Shown: positions 51,809 through 61,340, counted from the first letter of the stretch. The stretch is 64,000 nt of DNA from Akkermansia muciniphila (GCA_947624785.1 CANQLV010000002.1:1-64000); one strand, 5' to 3'. The notes: generated by a model from the letters alone, not told the origin. Translations and numbers: made by a program.

Positions 51809-53347
51809 TTATTTTTTAGGAGTGGGCGCATCCGTCCGGAAGGGGCGGGCTGGGAGCTGGTCGCCGTTGACCAGGTTGGGAGTCACGAAGCGGTTCCAGC
51901 AATACCGTGCGTGTTTGGGGGATTTAACCTCCGGGGAGGTGAGGCGGATGACGGCGGTAGTACCTTTCCTGTTCGTGATTTCCGCCGTGGCGGGATGGTA
52001 AGCTCCGTCCGCCCCGGCAATTTCAAACTGGGCCGGTTCCTTGCCGTCCGTCGTCGTCAGATCCCTGGCGTGTTCCAGTTGGATCAGAAGGGTGCTGCCG
52101 GAGGGTTTGAAGGCTTTGAAGGCGGGGCCTTCACAGGGAACCTTTTTGCCGTAAACCTTGTTGAGTGCCGTGTTTCCCGCGCGTTCCCCCACGGGACGCT
52201 TGAGGGGGGGATGGACATCGGCGTTCGTGGACCCTAGGTCAATGGTGTTGACGCTGTAAACATGCGGGACGGTTTTGGCTACCGTGTCCTGCATCTCGCG
52301 GAATTCAGGCCAGCCTGCGCGTGTTTTGGAGGGGTCGTTGATGCGGGGGAGCTGAATCATGACAAAGGGCATGTCCGGGTTATGGAAGGCTTTTCTCCAG
52401 GAGGCGATCATGGTTTTCAGCAGCATGCCGTTTTGTTCGTTATCAATGATTTCTGCATCGGATTCCCCCTGGTACCAGATGACGCCCGTAATGGGGAGGT
52501 CCGTCATCCACGCGATGCCGGATTCATAAAGGAAGGCCGGTTTGTAGGGATGGTCCGGGGACCCCTGGTTGAGACGCGGGGAGATATTTTTTTTGGCCCG
52601 GCCTCTTACCCAGTCCGAGATGAAGGGGGATTCCAGCCAGTCGTTGCCGCGCAGGCTTTTGAATTTACTGTTGGAGTTGATGACCTGCCGGGGTATCCAC
52701 GCCGCTATTTCCGAGCCGCCCAGGGAGGAGTGGATGATCCCTACCGGGATGCCGAGCCCTTCACGGAGTTTTTTGCCGAAGTAGTAGCCGACGGCCGCCA
52801 TCGGGCCTGAGGTGGAGGGGGAACTGACGGCCCACTGCCCCTTGTAGAATTTGTCCGTAGTAACGGCGTCAAAGTCCTTGTCGGAATAGGGGGCGTTGTT
52901 CGTGTGGGCCTGGGGGACGTTGTTGAACAGGCGGAGCTGCCCGTCCGCGGAGGCGGCTATGTCTTCCTTGGCCGTGGAGGTCTGGTTCAGGCGGAACAGC
53001 ATGTTGGACTGCCCGGAGGCCAGCCACACTTCTCCCACCAGCACGTCGTCCAGTTTGGAGGAGTCTCCGTTCTGGGAGGCCGTCAGCGTTTGTCCCGCTG
53101 CGCTGGGTTTCATGGGAGGCAGGGTGACGCTCCATTTTCCCTTGGAATCCGCCTTTGTTTTCAGGGTGGAGCTTCCGAAGGTGACGGTTACTTCCTGGTT
53201 GGGGGCCGCCGTGCCGGAGACGGGCACGTTTTTCCCGTGGGGAAGGACCATGTGGGAACCGAATGACCGGTTGAATTGCGGAGCGGCCGCCCACGCCGCA
53301 TTCAGGGCGATGGCGGCAACCAGGATGCATGGAGTATGGAGATGCAT
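51809..53347 (-). CDS. Secreted sialate O-acetylesterase
   Basis: 512 aa with a signal peptide (ILVAAIALNAAWAA). It shows the family's N-terminal beta domain start FGSHMVLPHGKNVPVSGTAAPNQEVTV, then GEVWLASGQSNMLF with the catalytic Ser, GIIHSSLGGSEIAAWIP and VIWYQGESDA. It removes O-acetyl groups from sialic acid, opening mucin glycans to sialidases. It precedes an SGNH esterase in the same operon and follows a VC0807-like gene by 11 bases. Confidence 0.9.
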   Translation of the reverse strand: MHLHTPCILVAAIALNAAWAAAPQFNRSFGSHMVLPHGKNVPVSGTAAPNQEVTVTFGSSTLKTKADSKGKWSVTLPPMKPSAAGQTLTASQNGDSSKLDDVLVGEVWLASGQSNMLFRLNQTSTAKEDIAASADGQLRLFNNVPQAHTNNAPYSDKDFDAVTTDKFYKGQWAVSSPSTSGPMAAVGYYFGKKLREGLGIPVGIIHSSLGGSEIAAWIPRQVINSNSKFKSLRGNDWLESPFISDWVRGRAKKNISPRLNQGSPDHPYKPAFLYESGIAWMTDLPITGVIWYQGESDAEIIDNEQNGMLLKTMIASWRKAFHNPDMPFVMIQLPRINDPSKTRAGWPEFREMQDTVAKTVPHVYSVNTIDLGSTNADVHPPLKRPVGERAGNTALNKVYGKKVPCEGPAFKAFKPSGSTLLIQLEHARDLTTTDGKEPAQFEIAGADGAYHPATAEITNRKGTTAVIRLTSPEVKSPKHARYCWNRFVTPNLVNGDQLPARPFRTDAPTPKK

Positions 53348-53358
53348 GGTTTAACGGA

Positions 53359-54135
53359 TTATTTGAGAAGGAGTTCGTCCCGTGTAAGGCCGGTCAGCTG
53401 GCCGAGCCGTTTGATCAGGCGCGTCATGATGAAGACGAGGGCGACCAGGATGGGCACCCCGATGATCAGGAATCCCCACCAGGTGATGCTGCCGATGGCT
53501 ACGTTGTAGGCCACCTGCTGTTCCGCCTCAGGCTGGCGCATGACGGAAGACATGAAGGAGAGGCTCAGGAAGAAGTTGCCGATGGAGGAGGCCACCAGCG
53601 TGCCCGCCAGAATCCAGGACGAGTTTGCCAGCAGGCGCTGGTAGGCCTGTTCCTCGCCGTTGGCGGCCACTGACTGTTCTATCCTGCGGACGTCAAACAG
53701 CTCCGGAGTGTAAATGAACATGTTGAGAAGGGGGGTGCCGGTGGAGCGGGAGACGACGACCGCCGCCGCCAGAATGAGGGGAATCAGGGCCTCCTTTCCG
53801 GCAAACAGCCAGGGAGTTGCGCTGTGGATGCGCCCCTCCGGTCCGATGACGAAGATGCTGATGACGCCCGTCAGCAGCACGCCGGCCATGCCTACGCCGG
53901 ACATCAGGTCAAATTTCCTGGTGACGACCAGGGAACGGATTCCATAGACAAGGGGAAGGGAAAGGGCGAGGACGAGCGCCCATACCGGGCCAATGTGCCA
54001 GAAGCTTTCCCCCTCCGGACGTTCCAGGGGATTGGCGGGGCCTGCGCTGCAGTAGTCCAGAATCAATACCGGGAGCAGGATGTTGATGAAAATTCCCAGC
54101 AGGGAGGAACGTGAGTTGTTTTGCGTTTTATCCAT
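53359..54135 (-). CDS. Six-helix membrane protein, VC0807-like
   Basis: 258 aa from the ATG at 54135 (MDKTQNNSRSSLLG); upstream ATGs at 54162 and 54369 are possible but unlikely. Helices include GIFINILLPVLILDYC, VWALVLALSLPLVYGI and WWGFLIIGVPILVALVFIM. The pattern NILLPVLIL, then PLVYGIRS, matches VC0807-family proteins of unknown function. It heads the operon of the two esterases and might take part in uptake or processing, but nothing shows this. Confidence 0.65.
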   Translation of the reverse strand: MDKTQNNSRSSLLGIFINILLPVLILDYCSAGPANPLERPEGESFWHIGPVWALVLALSLPLVYGIRSLVVTRKFDLMSGVGMAGVLLTGVISIFVIGPEGRIHSATPWLFAGKEALIPLILAAAVVVSRSTGTPLLNMFIYTPELFDVRRIEQSVAANGEEQAYQRLLANSSWILAGTLVASSIGNFFLSLSFMSSVMRQPEAEQQVAYNVAIGSITWWGFLIIGVPILVALVFIMTRLIKRLGQLTGLTRDELLLK

Positions 54136-54356
54136 GAATTCGGAGGCAGGTACTTGTATCATACGCAGATGCGTCCCCGCAAGTTGCAAGCCCGTGTGTG
54201 AATGTAAAGACCAGAAGCGGGGGGAGGCGTTTTTTTCCTCCGCAGGCGACCCCGCGGAAATCGTGGCATCTGACGGCATCTTCCGTTCTTTTGGCTGGAC
54301 ACAGGTGTGAATAATGTTCAGCTTCTCCCGTGACTCTGACAGATCATTTTTTCCCC

Positions 54357-56162
54357 ATGACTCAAACATCTTCTTTTTCGACGCTTGGCGTTTCGCCGGA
54401 GATTCTGGAAGCCATTGAAGTGCTCGGCTTCGATACTCCTTCCGCCATTCAGGAGCAGGCGATTCCCGCCGCGATCGGAGGGTCCGATATCGTGGGGCTG
54501 TCCCATACGGGTTCCGGAAAGACGCTTGCCTTTGCCATTCCGGCCCTGGAGTGCATTGATCCCGAGGAGCGGAATGTCCAGGTGCTGGCCCTCTGCCCCA
54601 CGCGGGAACTGGCCGTCCAGATTTGCCGGGAGGTGGACAAGCTGGCCCTGTTCATGGACGGCGTTTCCGCCGTTCCTATTTATGGCGGTTCCTCCTTCCG
54701 CCCGCAATTGGACGCCCTGCGCCGCGGGGTTCAGTTCGTGGTGGGAACGCCCGGACGCGTCATGGACCTGATGGAGTCCGGTGCGCTGAAGCTGGACAAT
54801 CTCCGCATGCTGATTCTGGATGAAGCGGACGAGATGCTGGACATGGGCTTTCTGGAAGATATTGAACGTATTGCGGAGTTCATGCCGGAAACGAAGCAGA
54901 CCCTGTTTTTCTCCGCCACCATGTCTCCGGAGATCAACCGCCTGGTGAGCCGGTTCATGAAGGACCCCGTCCAGATCACCATTGAACGGCCCACGCTGAC
55001 GGTGCCCACCATTGAACAGTCTTATTACGAAGTGGTGTTTTCTTCCCGGATTGAGGTACTCAGCCGCCTGCTTGATACCGGAAAGATCAAGATGGGGCTG
55101 GTGTTCGCCAATACCAAGAAAGTGGTGGATGACATTGTGGACGGCCTGACGGCCCGGGGTTATCCCGTGGACCGCCTCCACGGGGACATGCCCCAGATCA
55201 TGCGGGAGCGCGTGATGGATTCCTTCCGCAAGGGGAGCCTGCGCCTGCTGGTGGCTACGGATATTGCCGCCCGCGGCCTGGATGTGGACGATGTGGATGC
55301 CGTGGTGAATTTTGAACTGCCGCGTGATCCGGAGGATTACGTGCACCGCATCGGCCGCACGGCGCGTGCCGGGCGCAAGGGAAAGGCCATCACTTTTGTG
55401 GGGCGCCGTGATTTTTCCCTGATGAGCCGCATTGAACGTTTCATCGGCGTCAAGCTGACTCCGGAACCCGTGCTGACCGCCGTGCAGGTGGACCAGCTCC
55501 GGACGGAATCCCTGGTGGACGACATTCTGGAACGCCTCAAGCCGGAGGCCGTTCTGCCGGAGGAATTGAAGGAAGTGGAAGCCGCTCCGGAAGCCATGGC
55601 CGCCGCCCTGTTTGATTTGCTCCGGGAGCGGACGCACCGGGAAGTACAGCCCATTCCGGAGGACAAGCCCGCCCGCAGGACGCGCCATGTTTCCCAGCCC
55701 GGAGAAGAGGCGGAGAGCCCTCAAAAGGGAGATTCCTGGCAGCATAAGGGGGATACGGTCACGCTGTTCATGAATGGCGGCAAGATGATCGGCCTGCGGC
55801 CCAAGGATATCGCCGGATTGTTTTACAATACGGTGGAAATGGAAAAGGGCGCCGTGGGCGATATCCGGATTTTTCCCAAGCATTCCCTGATTGAGGTGGA
55901 CGCTTCCGTGGCGCCCCAGCTTCTGGACGCCCTGGCTACGGCCACCGTCTGCGGGTATGAGGTCAACGTCCGCGAGGACAAGGGCACGCCGGAATATTCC
56001 GACGGGCCGCGTCCGCCCCGCCGCAGCGGAGGGTTCCGCGGCGGCTACCGCGGAGACCGGGACCGCAGCGACCGCGGCGGATTCAGGGGAAACCGCGGCG
56101 GCTTCCGCGGTGAGCGCTGGGGCGACCGTCCCCGCAGGGACGACAGGAAGAAGCGGTTCTGA
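54357..56162 (+). CDS. DEAD-box RNA helicase with DbpA-type RNA-binding domain and RG-rich tail
   Basis: 601 aa from the ATG at 54357 (MTQTSSFSTLGVS). The helicase core has SHTGSGKTLAF (motif I), LCPTRELAVQI, VGTPGRVMDL, LDEADEMLDMGF (motif II), FFSATMS (III), LVATDIAARGLDVDDVDAVVNF and HRIGRTARAGRKG (VI). A DbpA-like domain follows near 470-550 (DTVTLFMNGGKMIGLRPKDIAGLF). The tail is a Gly-Arg repeat (GGFRGGYRGDRD and similar). It resembles CsdA/DeaD, which act in cold growth and ribosome assembly. Confidence 0.95.
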   Translation: MTQTSSFSTLGVSPEILEAIEVLGFDTPSAIQEQAIPAAIGGSDIVGLSHTGSGKTLAFAIPALECIDPEERNVQVLALCPTRELAVQICREVDKLALFMDGVSAVPIYGGSSFRPQLDALRRGVQFVVGTPGRVMDLMESGALKLDNLRMLILDEADEMLDMGFLEDIERIAEFMPETKQTLFFSATMSPEINRLVSRFMKDPVQITIERPTLTVPTIEQSYYEVVFSSRIEVLSRLLDTGKIKMGLVFANTKKVVDDIVDGLTARGYPVDRLHGDMPQIMRERVMDSFRKGSLRLLVATDIAARGLDVDDVDAVVNFELPRDPEDYVHRIGRTARAGRKGKAITFVGRRDFSLMSRIERFIGVKLTPEPVLTAVQVDQLRTESLVDDILERLKPEAVLPEELKEVEAAPEAMAAALFDLLRERTHREVQPIPEDKPARRTRHVSQPGEEAESPQKGDSWQHKGDTVTLFMNGGKMIGLRPKDIAGLFYNTVEMEKGAVGDIRIFPKHSLIEVDASVAPQLLDALATATVCGYEVNVREDKGTPEYSDGPRPPRRSGGFRGGYRGDRDRSDRGGFRGNRGGFRGERWGDRPRRDDRKKRF

Positions 56163-56248
56163 CGTCTGCTGGTTTTCCCCGGAATGGAGTTCCGGATTCA
56201 TAATTCTTCTGCTCTATCTGCGGCTTGAAAAATTGCCGTTGATAGAGT

Positions 56249-56815
56249 TTAGAAAATTAAAGTGGCGGGGTTTATCCGTAAGGTGGTGCCTTCTTTGTAT
56301 TTCTTTGCAGCCTCTTCATTTCCGGCCTGTTTTTTCCTCCATAATTCCCGGAGTGTTGGAAGCTTGGCGGTGATGGAGCGGATGGAGGCGTCAGCATGTG
56401 CTGCGCTTTCCAACCATGGTGCGGCGTCTCTGGCTTTTTTCAGGAGTTCCAGCCCCTTGTCCAGATGGCCCATTTTCATATGGCATCCTGCTTCCATGAG
56501 CAGGAAGAGCTGTTTTGATTCCTCATCTGCCCACGGTTGTTCCATGAGGCCGGGCAGGGAGTTGAGGAGCAGTTCCGGCTGGGAGGCCAGCGGGAGAAGT
56601 TTGTAGCAATGGTAGAGCCGGGGAAAGATTCTTTTACTTTGGAATCGTATTCTTCTGGCGGCTGGAGTTGTGGGAGCTGATGCAAGAATTTGACGGATTT
56701 TCCTGTAATTTTCATTAAGTAACTGATCCGTCGCTTCCGGCGCCGTGCCTTCCAAAAGAGAAAACTGCAGGTTCAGAAAAAGATTGAGGAATCGGATATT
56801 TTGCGCCAGTTCCAC
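56249..56815 (-). CDS. Hypothetical helical protein
   Basis: 188 aa, no signal peptide and no recognised domain. A TPR-like stretch runs from about 100 to 150 (LFLLMEAGCHMKMGHLDKGLELLKKARDAAPWL), and the C-terminus is Lys-rich. It is lower in GC than neighbouring genes and pairs with the next minus-strand gene as a small accessory island. Convergent with the helicase gene. Confidence 0.55.
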   Translation of the reverse strand: MELAQNIRFLNLFLNLQFSLLEGTAPEATDQLLNENYRKIRQILASAPTTPAARRIRFQSKRIFPRLYHCYKLLPLASQPELLLNSLPGLMEQPWADEESKQLFLLMEAGCHMKMGHLDKGLELLKKARDAAPWLESAAHADASIRSITAKLPTLRELWRKKQAGNEEAAKKYKEGTTLRINPATLIF

Positions 56816-56902
56816 AGGGAAATTGGAATAGATAGTTGGGGGGATTTCCTTCTTTTCCGGAATGGATAAATATTGCAGGGCTAGATAAAGGCACGACAGG
56901 TA

Positions 56903-57619
56903 CTAGGACGCTTTCGTCATCTCCTTCAAATAATTATACCGCGCATGGCTCAGATTATCGACGTCATGCAGGGTGGCTTCTGCATGCATCCCGGGATATA
57001 GGGCTGCCGGTATGCCCGGGAACCAATTCGCCAAATGGAATAGTTCTCCCATGAGACGGTATTTTTCTTCTCCCTGGACGTTTTGCGTCAGGCTCACCAG
57101 ATGAAGAACTTTTTCCCTCTTTGCTTTTGCCTCCTCCTGTTCCGCCTCGAAGTATATCCATGAAGGCTTTTGCTCCATGACGTGGTAGGGAATGTGGTCT
57201 GCCGTTGCAAAAACGCACTGGGGGACGTTTTGCCGCTCTTTTTTTACAGAGTCCGACAGGGATAACGGCCAGGTAGGACGGATATTCTTTAGATTGAAAA
57301 GAAACATGGAACGGGCTCCTGAATATCCCGGAGGATAGTTTTGAATGAGCAGAATAAAATTCTTGTTTAAGCGTTCTTTAAAGGCCCTGCACGTGAACAT
57401 GCTTTCCGGGGTTCCATATTGTTCAGGGCGCCAGGAGTTTTCCTTGTACACGATGAAGAGGTCCTTGTGCTGTTCCTTGGCCTGGATTTTGGCTTTTTCC
57501 AGGTTCGTCATCCAGCCGTCCAGCCCGTAGAGCGTACCGGAGGGGAGGAGCAGGGCGCATGCAATCAATAGAGTATGGGGCAGTTTCACAGTTTCTTCAC
57601 TGTAGGTATGACGCATCAA
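56903..57619 (-). CDS. Secreted thioredoxin-like fold protein without CXXC
   Basis: 238 aa, or 228 from a GTG at 57589, which would place KLPHTLLIACALLLPSG at the very N-terminus as a better signal peptide. The mature start GWMTNLEKAKIQAKEQHKDLFIVYKE matches the opening of thioredoxin-like (DUF255/thioredoxin_7) proteins, where W-x-x-x-L-x-x-A-x-x-x-A-K-x-x-x-K leads to a strand. The expected CXXC after it is absent (SWRPEQYGTPESMFTCRAF), so it is not a usual redox enzyme. Lower GC than the surroundings. Confidence 0.55.
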   Translation of the reverse strand: MMRHTYSEETVKLPHTLLIACALLLPSGTLYGLDGWMTNLEKAKIQAKEQHKDLFIVYKENSWRPEQYGTPESMFTCRAFKERLNKNFILLIQNYPPGYSGARSMFLFNLKNIRPTWPLSLSDSVKKERQNVPQCVFATADHIPYHVMEQKPSWIYFEAEQEEAKAKREKVLHLVSLTQNVQGEEKYRLMGELFHLANWFPGIPAALYPGMHAEATLHDVDNLSHARYNYLKEMTKAS

Positions 57620-57647
57620 TAGTCAATTCTCTTTCCGTTTAATTATC

Positions 57648-57675
57648 TTGAGGGATGGGAAAATTCATGTAAGAT
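57648..57675 (+). promoter_or_regulatory. Candidate promoter of the sulfatase gene
   Basis: TTGAGG (57648-57653), a 16-base spacer and TAAGAT (57670-57675) stand about 48 bases before the sulfatase ATG in a 103-base divergent intergenic region. Confidence 0.4.
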
Positions 57676-57722
57676 CACGCTCTGTTTTAACGTTTCCCCT
57701 AAAGTCTATTTTCATCTGAATC

Positions 57723-59882
57723 ATGAAGCTGGTATCTTTCCTATCCGTTCTTCTGACTGCCCTGGTTCCGTGCATGAGCGCTTCCGGGCAGGCTGCGAAG
57801 GCCGCCGCCCGGGCCGTCAAGAATTCAAAACCCAATGTTATTTTCATTCTGGTGGACGATATGGGCTGGGGAGACTTGGATTGCAACTGGAGCCAGCAGA
57901 AGCTGAACGGGCGCACGGTGGACAGGAAGAATGAGTTCAAGACCCCGGCCTTGTCCGCCCTGGCGCGGGAGGGAATTCAGCTGCGCCGCCATTATTCCGC
58001 CGCTCCCGTTTGCGCTCCGGCGCGCGCCTCCCTGCTGCTGGGGGTGCACCAGGGGACTTCCCGCGTGGTGAGAAACAACCGCTTTGACTATCCGATTGAA
58101 GATTCCCACACACTGGGGAGCGTGATGCGTGATGCCGGCTATGATACCGCCGCCATCGGCAAATGGGGCGTGGGAGGCGGCGGCCAGAGCAATGGACCGG
58201 TGACGGCCGGCCCCCACCAGCGCGGCTTTAATTATTTTTACGGTATCCTGGACCATCTGGCCGGGCATTTCCATTATCCTTCCGAGTCCCGCGATATTTT
58301 TGAGTACAACGGTTATGCCTCCAATCCGGAATGGAAGAATATCAAGGACCAGGTTCCTCAGACCGCCTATTCCACGGACTTGTTTGCGGCCCGTGCCAAG
58401 CAGTGGATTGTGGACCAGCGCAAGTCCGCCCGCAAGACCGGAAAGCCGTTTTTCCTGTACCTGGCTTTTCCCGCCCCCCATGGAAACCTGGTGGTTCCGG
58501 GAACCCCCTATCCTTCCGGGGGCGGTTTGAAGGGCGGCCTGCAATGGGTGAAGAAAAACGGCACGGAATCCGTGAATACGGCTTTTGACTCCAAGGCGGA
58601 GAAGAACAAGGATACCTATATTCATCCGGATAATGCCCATTTCCCGAATGAGGTGGCCAAACGGCATTCCACGATGATCCGCCGCGTGGATGACGCCGTG
58701 GCGGATTTGATTCATCTGCTGAAGGATTTAAAGATCGACAACGATACGATGATCGTCTTTACCTCTGACAATGGCCCCCACCATGAAGGCGGCGCGGACC
58801 CCAAGCACAGGCATGGAGCGCAGAATCCTCAGTTTTTCAAGAGCTACGGCATGATGGATGGCATCAAGCGCGACTGCTGGGAAGGCGGAATGCGCGTTCC
58901 CACGCTGGTACGCTGGCCCGCACGCATTCCCAAGGGGCAGGTCAGCCTGCAGCCGGGCCAGTTCCATGACTGGCTGGCTACGCTGGCGGATGCCGCCGGG
59001 GTGCCGGTCCCGGCCCGCAGCGACGGTGTTTCCCTGCTGCCCACGTTGACAGGCCATGCGGACCAGCAAAAGCCCGGCATTATTTATTCCGAGTATTTTG
59101 AAGGCGGCAAAACTCCGGGCTACAAGGATTTCTTGGGTGAGCACAAAGGAGCCCCCCGGGGACAGCAGCAAATAGTTTTTGTGGATGGCCTGAAAGGGTT
59201 GCGCCGGAGCGTGAAGGATGCCGATATGGATTTCATGATTTTTGATACCCTGACGGACCCGCAGGAAAGCAAGGACCTGGCTTCCACCAAGCCGGAGCTT
59301 CAGGCCCGCATGAAAGCGGAGGCCTTGTCCAACCGCCGCGCCTCTCATTTTGCCAAGACGGTATTTGATACGGCGCTGGTCCCGGCAGTGGAGACGAAAG
59401 GAGCTGCCTCCCCCGGTTTGAAGTGGTCCCTCTATGAAGGGGAATTCCCCTGGGTTCCGGATTTCCGCCAGCTCAAGAAGCAGCCTGCCGCGCACGGCGT
59501 GACTCCGTCTCCATCCGTCAAGATGAACGGGCCCCGGAAGCGCGGGGTGGAATTGACGGGGTACGTGAAGGTGCCCGCTGACGGGGAGTATACTTTTTAT
59601 CTGTCCACGGACGCGAACAAGGGGAGCAAGGCTTTTGTCCGCCTGCACGGCATGGAATTGATTGACGCGGACAAGACTTACGAGCCGGGCGCCGAAGTTT
59701 CCTCCGATTTGGGCGACCGGAAGAATCCCGTTTATTTAAAGGCCGGGCTGCATCCCATCCGCATCGGTTACGTGGGGAACGCCGGTCCCGGCTCCAAGCT
59801 GACCTTGAAGTGGGAAGGCCCCGGCTTGTCCAGGCAGGAGATTCCATCCTCCGCGTTCAGCCATGACGGCGCGGCCAAATAA
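57723..59882 (+). CDS. Secreted sulfatase with C-terminal PA14-like domain
   Basis: 719 aa. A signal peptide (MKLVSFLSVLLTALVPCMSASGQA) precedes the arylsulfatase core. KPNVIFILVDDMGWGDLD supplies metal ligands, and C97-A-P-A-R101 is the formylglycine motif CxPxR, so an anaerobic or FGE-type maturase must activate it. FTSDNGPH is the second metal site. Residues about 600-715 form a PA14-like beta domain (VPADGEYTFYLSTD, then GLHPIRIGYVGN), which may bind glycans. It probably desulfates mucin O-glycans in the periplasm or outside. Confidence 0.9.
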   Translation: MKLVSFLSVLLTALVPCMSASGQAAKAAARAVKNSKPNVIFILVDDMGWGDLDCNWSQQKLNGRTVDRKNEFKTPALSALAREGIQLRRHYSAAPVCAPARASLLLGVHQGTSRVVRNNRFDYPIEDSHTLGSVMRDAGYDTAAIGKWGVGGGGQSNGPVTAGPHQRGFNYFYGILDHLAGHFHYPSESRDIFEYNGYASNPEWKNIKDQVPQTAYSTDLFAARAKQWIVDQRKSARKTGKPFFLYLAFPAPHGNLVVPGTPYPSGGGLKGGLQWVKKNGTESVNTAFDSKAEKNKDTYIHPDNAHFPNEVAKRHSTMIRRVDDAVADLIHLLKDLKIDNDTMIVFTSDNGPHHEGGADPKHRHGAQNPQFFKSYGMMDGIKRDCWEGGMRVPTLVRWPARIPKGQVSLQPGQFHDWLATLADAAGVPVPARSDGVSLLPTLTGHADQQKPGIIYSEYFEGGKTPGYKDFLGEHKGAPRGQQQIVFVDGLKGLRRSVKDADMDFMIFDTLTDPQESKDLASTKPELQARMKAEALSNRRASHFAKTVFDTALVPAVETKGAASPGLKWSLYEGEFPWVPDFRQLKKQPAAHGVTPSPSVKMNGPRKRGVELTGYVKVPADGEYTFYLSTDANKGSKAFVRLHGMELIDADKTYEPGAEVSSDLGDRKNPVYLKAGLHPIRIGYVGNAGPGSKLTLKWEGPGLSRQEIPSSAFSHDGAAK

Positions 59883-59891
59883 GTGCCTCTG

Positions 59892-60521
59892 ATGAGCGAC
59901 CTTTACGAGTACCAGGCTATTGACGGTTCCTCCAAGGGCCCCGTCTCCCTGGTTCTTCTGATTCAGGCCCGCAACCATGGGCGCCTGTCCAACCGCACCC
60001 TGGTGAGGAAGCTTCCCGACGGGGGCTGGCAGCCCCTGTCTTCCTTCATTCCCTCCATGACCGTCATGGATGCGGATATGGAGGAATCCGCCATGCCGGA
60101 GCCCGAAACCGGGTTCGGGGCCGCCGTTCCCGCCTGGACCCGGAAGAAGTATTGGACGCGTGTCATTAAGGGATGGTGCAGTTTTGAAGGACGCGCCGGA
60201 AAGCAGGAAATGCGCGAGGTTTATTCCACCATGGGTATCGCGTGGCTGGCCGTGGCGGGGGGTCCGTCCATCGTGAAAAGCGGCTTTTTTTCTGTATCGC
60301 CCCTGTTGGAACTGATTTTTCCCCTGGCTTACGTGATGCTTCCCGTGTTGTTTCTCCCTCTGGCGGCTACGATGGTGCGGCGCCTGCATGATGTGGGGAA
60401 AAGCGGCCTTTTCCTGATATGGCTGGCTGTGCCCGTAGCGGGCTGGCTGCTGTTGCTGTATTTGTGCTATGGGGAGAGCCTGCCGGGAGAGAACAAGTAC
60501 GGTGATCCGCCCTGGAATTGA
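59892..60521 (+). CDS. GYF-DUF805 membrane protein
   Basis: 209 aa from the ATG at 59892; a GTG at 59883 is an alternative. Residues 1-60 form a GYF_2-like module (YEYQAIDGSSKGPVSLVLLIQARNHGRLSNRTLVRK, with W47). Residues 85-205 are a DUF805 domain: GWCSFEGRAGKQEM, three or four helices and the closing RRLHDVGKSGLFLIW, then GENKYGDPP. Such proteins occur widely in Verrucomicrobiota with no known role. It starts 9 bases after the sulfatase stop. Confidence 0.8.
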   Translation: MSDLYEYQAIDGSSKGPVSLVLLIQARNHGRLSNRTLVRKLPDGGWQPLSSFIPSMTVMDADMEESAMPEPETGFGAAVPAWTRKKYWTRVIKGWCSFEGRAGKQEMREVYSTMGIAWLAVAGGPSIVKSGFFSVSPLLELIFPLAYVMLPVLFLPLAATMVRRLHDVGKSGLFLIWLAVPVAGWLLLLYLCYGESLPGENKYGDPPWN

Positions 60522-60595
60522 AGAATAAAGCCGGAAACGGGACGTATTGGAGGGAGACAGGCCGGGATGGAACGTCCGGTTAAGGGAAGTTCTGC

Positions 60596-61340
60596 ATGAT
60601 TGTGACGTCGCAAATGAACAGTTTTTTGTTATACTGGTTGTTCTAGTTCAAGGCGCTGCCCGTGGTTTCTCCGAGAAGGAGTTGACCATTGGCCTTTTTG
60701 ATGGCGGCAGGAATAAAGTTGTTCCGGTAACCGTTTATCAGCCGGAGAAGCAAAGCTCGGAGACAAAAACAGTCATTTTCAATCATGGCTATGACGGAAA
60801 CAGGAACGTCAAGTCCAGCCGGACGTATTCCTGTTTGGACCGTTTTCTCGCAGGAAAGGGGTATTATGTGATCAGCGTGCAGCATGAACTGCCCCATGAT
60901 CCGCTTCTGGCAATGGAAGGGAATTTGATGGAGACACGCATGCCGAATCGGGAAAGGGGAGTGAAAAATATCCTGTTTGCCATTCAGAAGTTCAGGACGC
61001 TGAAACCGGGATTGGATTGGGGAAGGCTTTCTGATAGGGCCCTCAAACGGCGGGGGCATGGTCATGTTTTTTGCGGCCAGGCACCCCCGTTTGGTCGATA
61101 AGGCCATGTCCCTGGATCACCGCAGGATGAAGATGCCGAGAATCAGGAAACTGCGGCTGTATACCTTGAGGGGACGTGATGATGAGGCGGAGGGGGAGTG
61201 CTGCCCGCAGGAAGGAGCAGGAGGAGTTTCATATAAGGGTGGTGAAGCTGGAGGGGGGTACGCATAGCGGCATGGAAGGGGGCGGAACGGAGAAACAGCA
61301 CGAGCTGTCCAAGCAGTTTGTGCTTGAGTTTATCAAGTGA
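60596..61340 (+). pseudogene. Alpha/beta-hydrolase pseudogene with three frameshifts
   Basis: Coding sense can be followed through three reading frames. A signal-peptide-like start (MNSFLLYWLF at 60614) stops at 60644. The body continues in another frame from about 60646 to 61030 (ELTIGLFDGGRN, VIFNHGYDGNRN, YYVISVQHE). A second shift near 61031 restores IGPSNGGGMVMFFAARHPRLVDKA with the nucleophile motif GPSNGG. A third near 61195 gives EFHIRVVKLEGGTHSGM with the catalytic-His region, ending at 61340. Shift points lie in or near G and T homopolymers. The enzyme is therefore almost certainly not made; sequencing error at three clustered places is the alternative. Confidence 0.75.

Noticed and set aside
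54318..56201. A 627-codon open frame on the minus strand
   Set aside because: Shadow of the DEAD-box helicase gene, whose motifs are complete on the plus strand.
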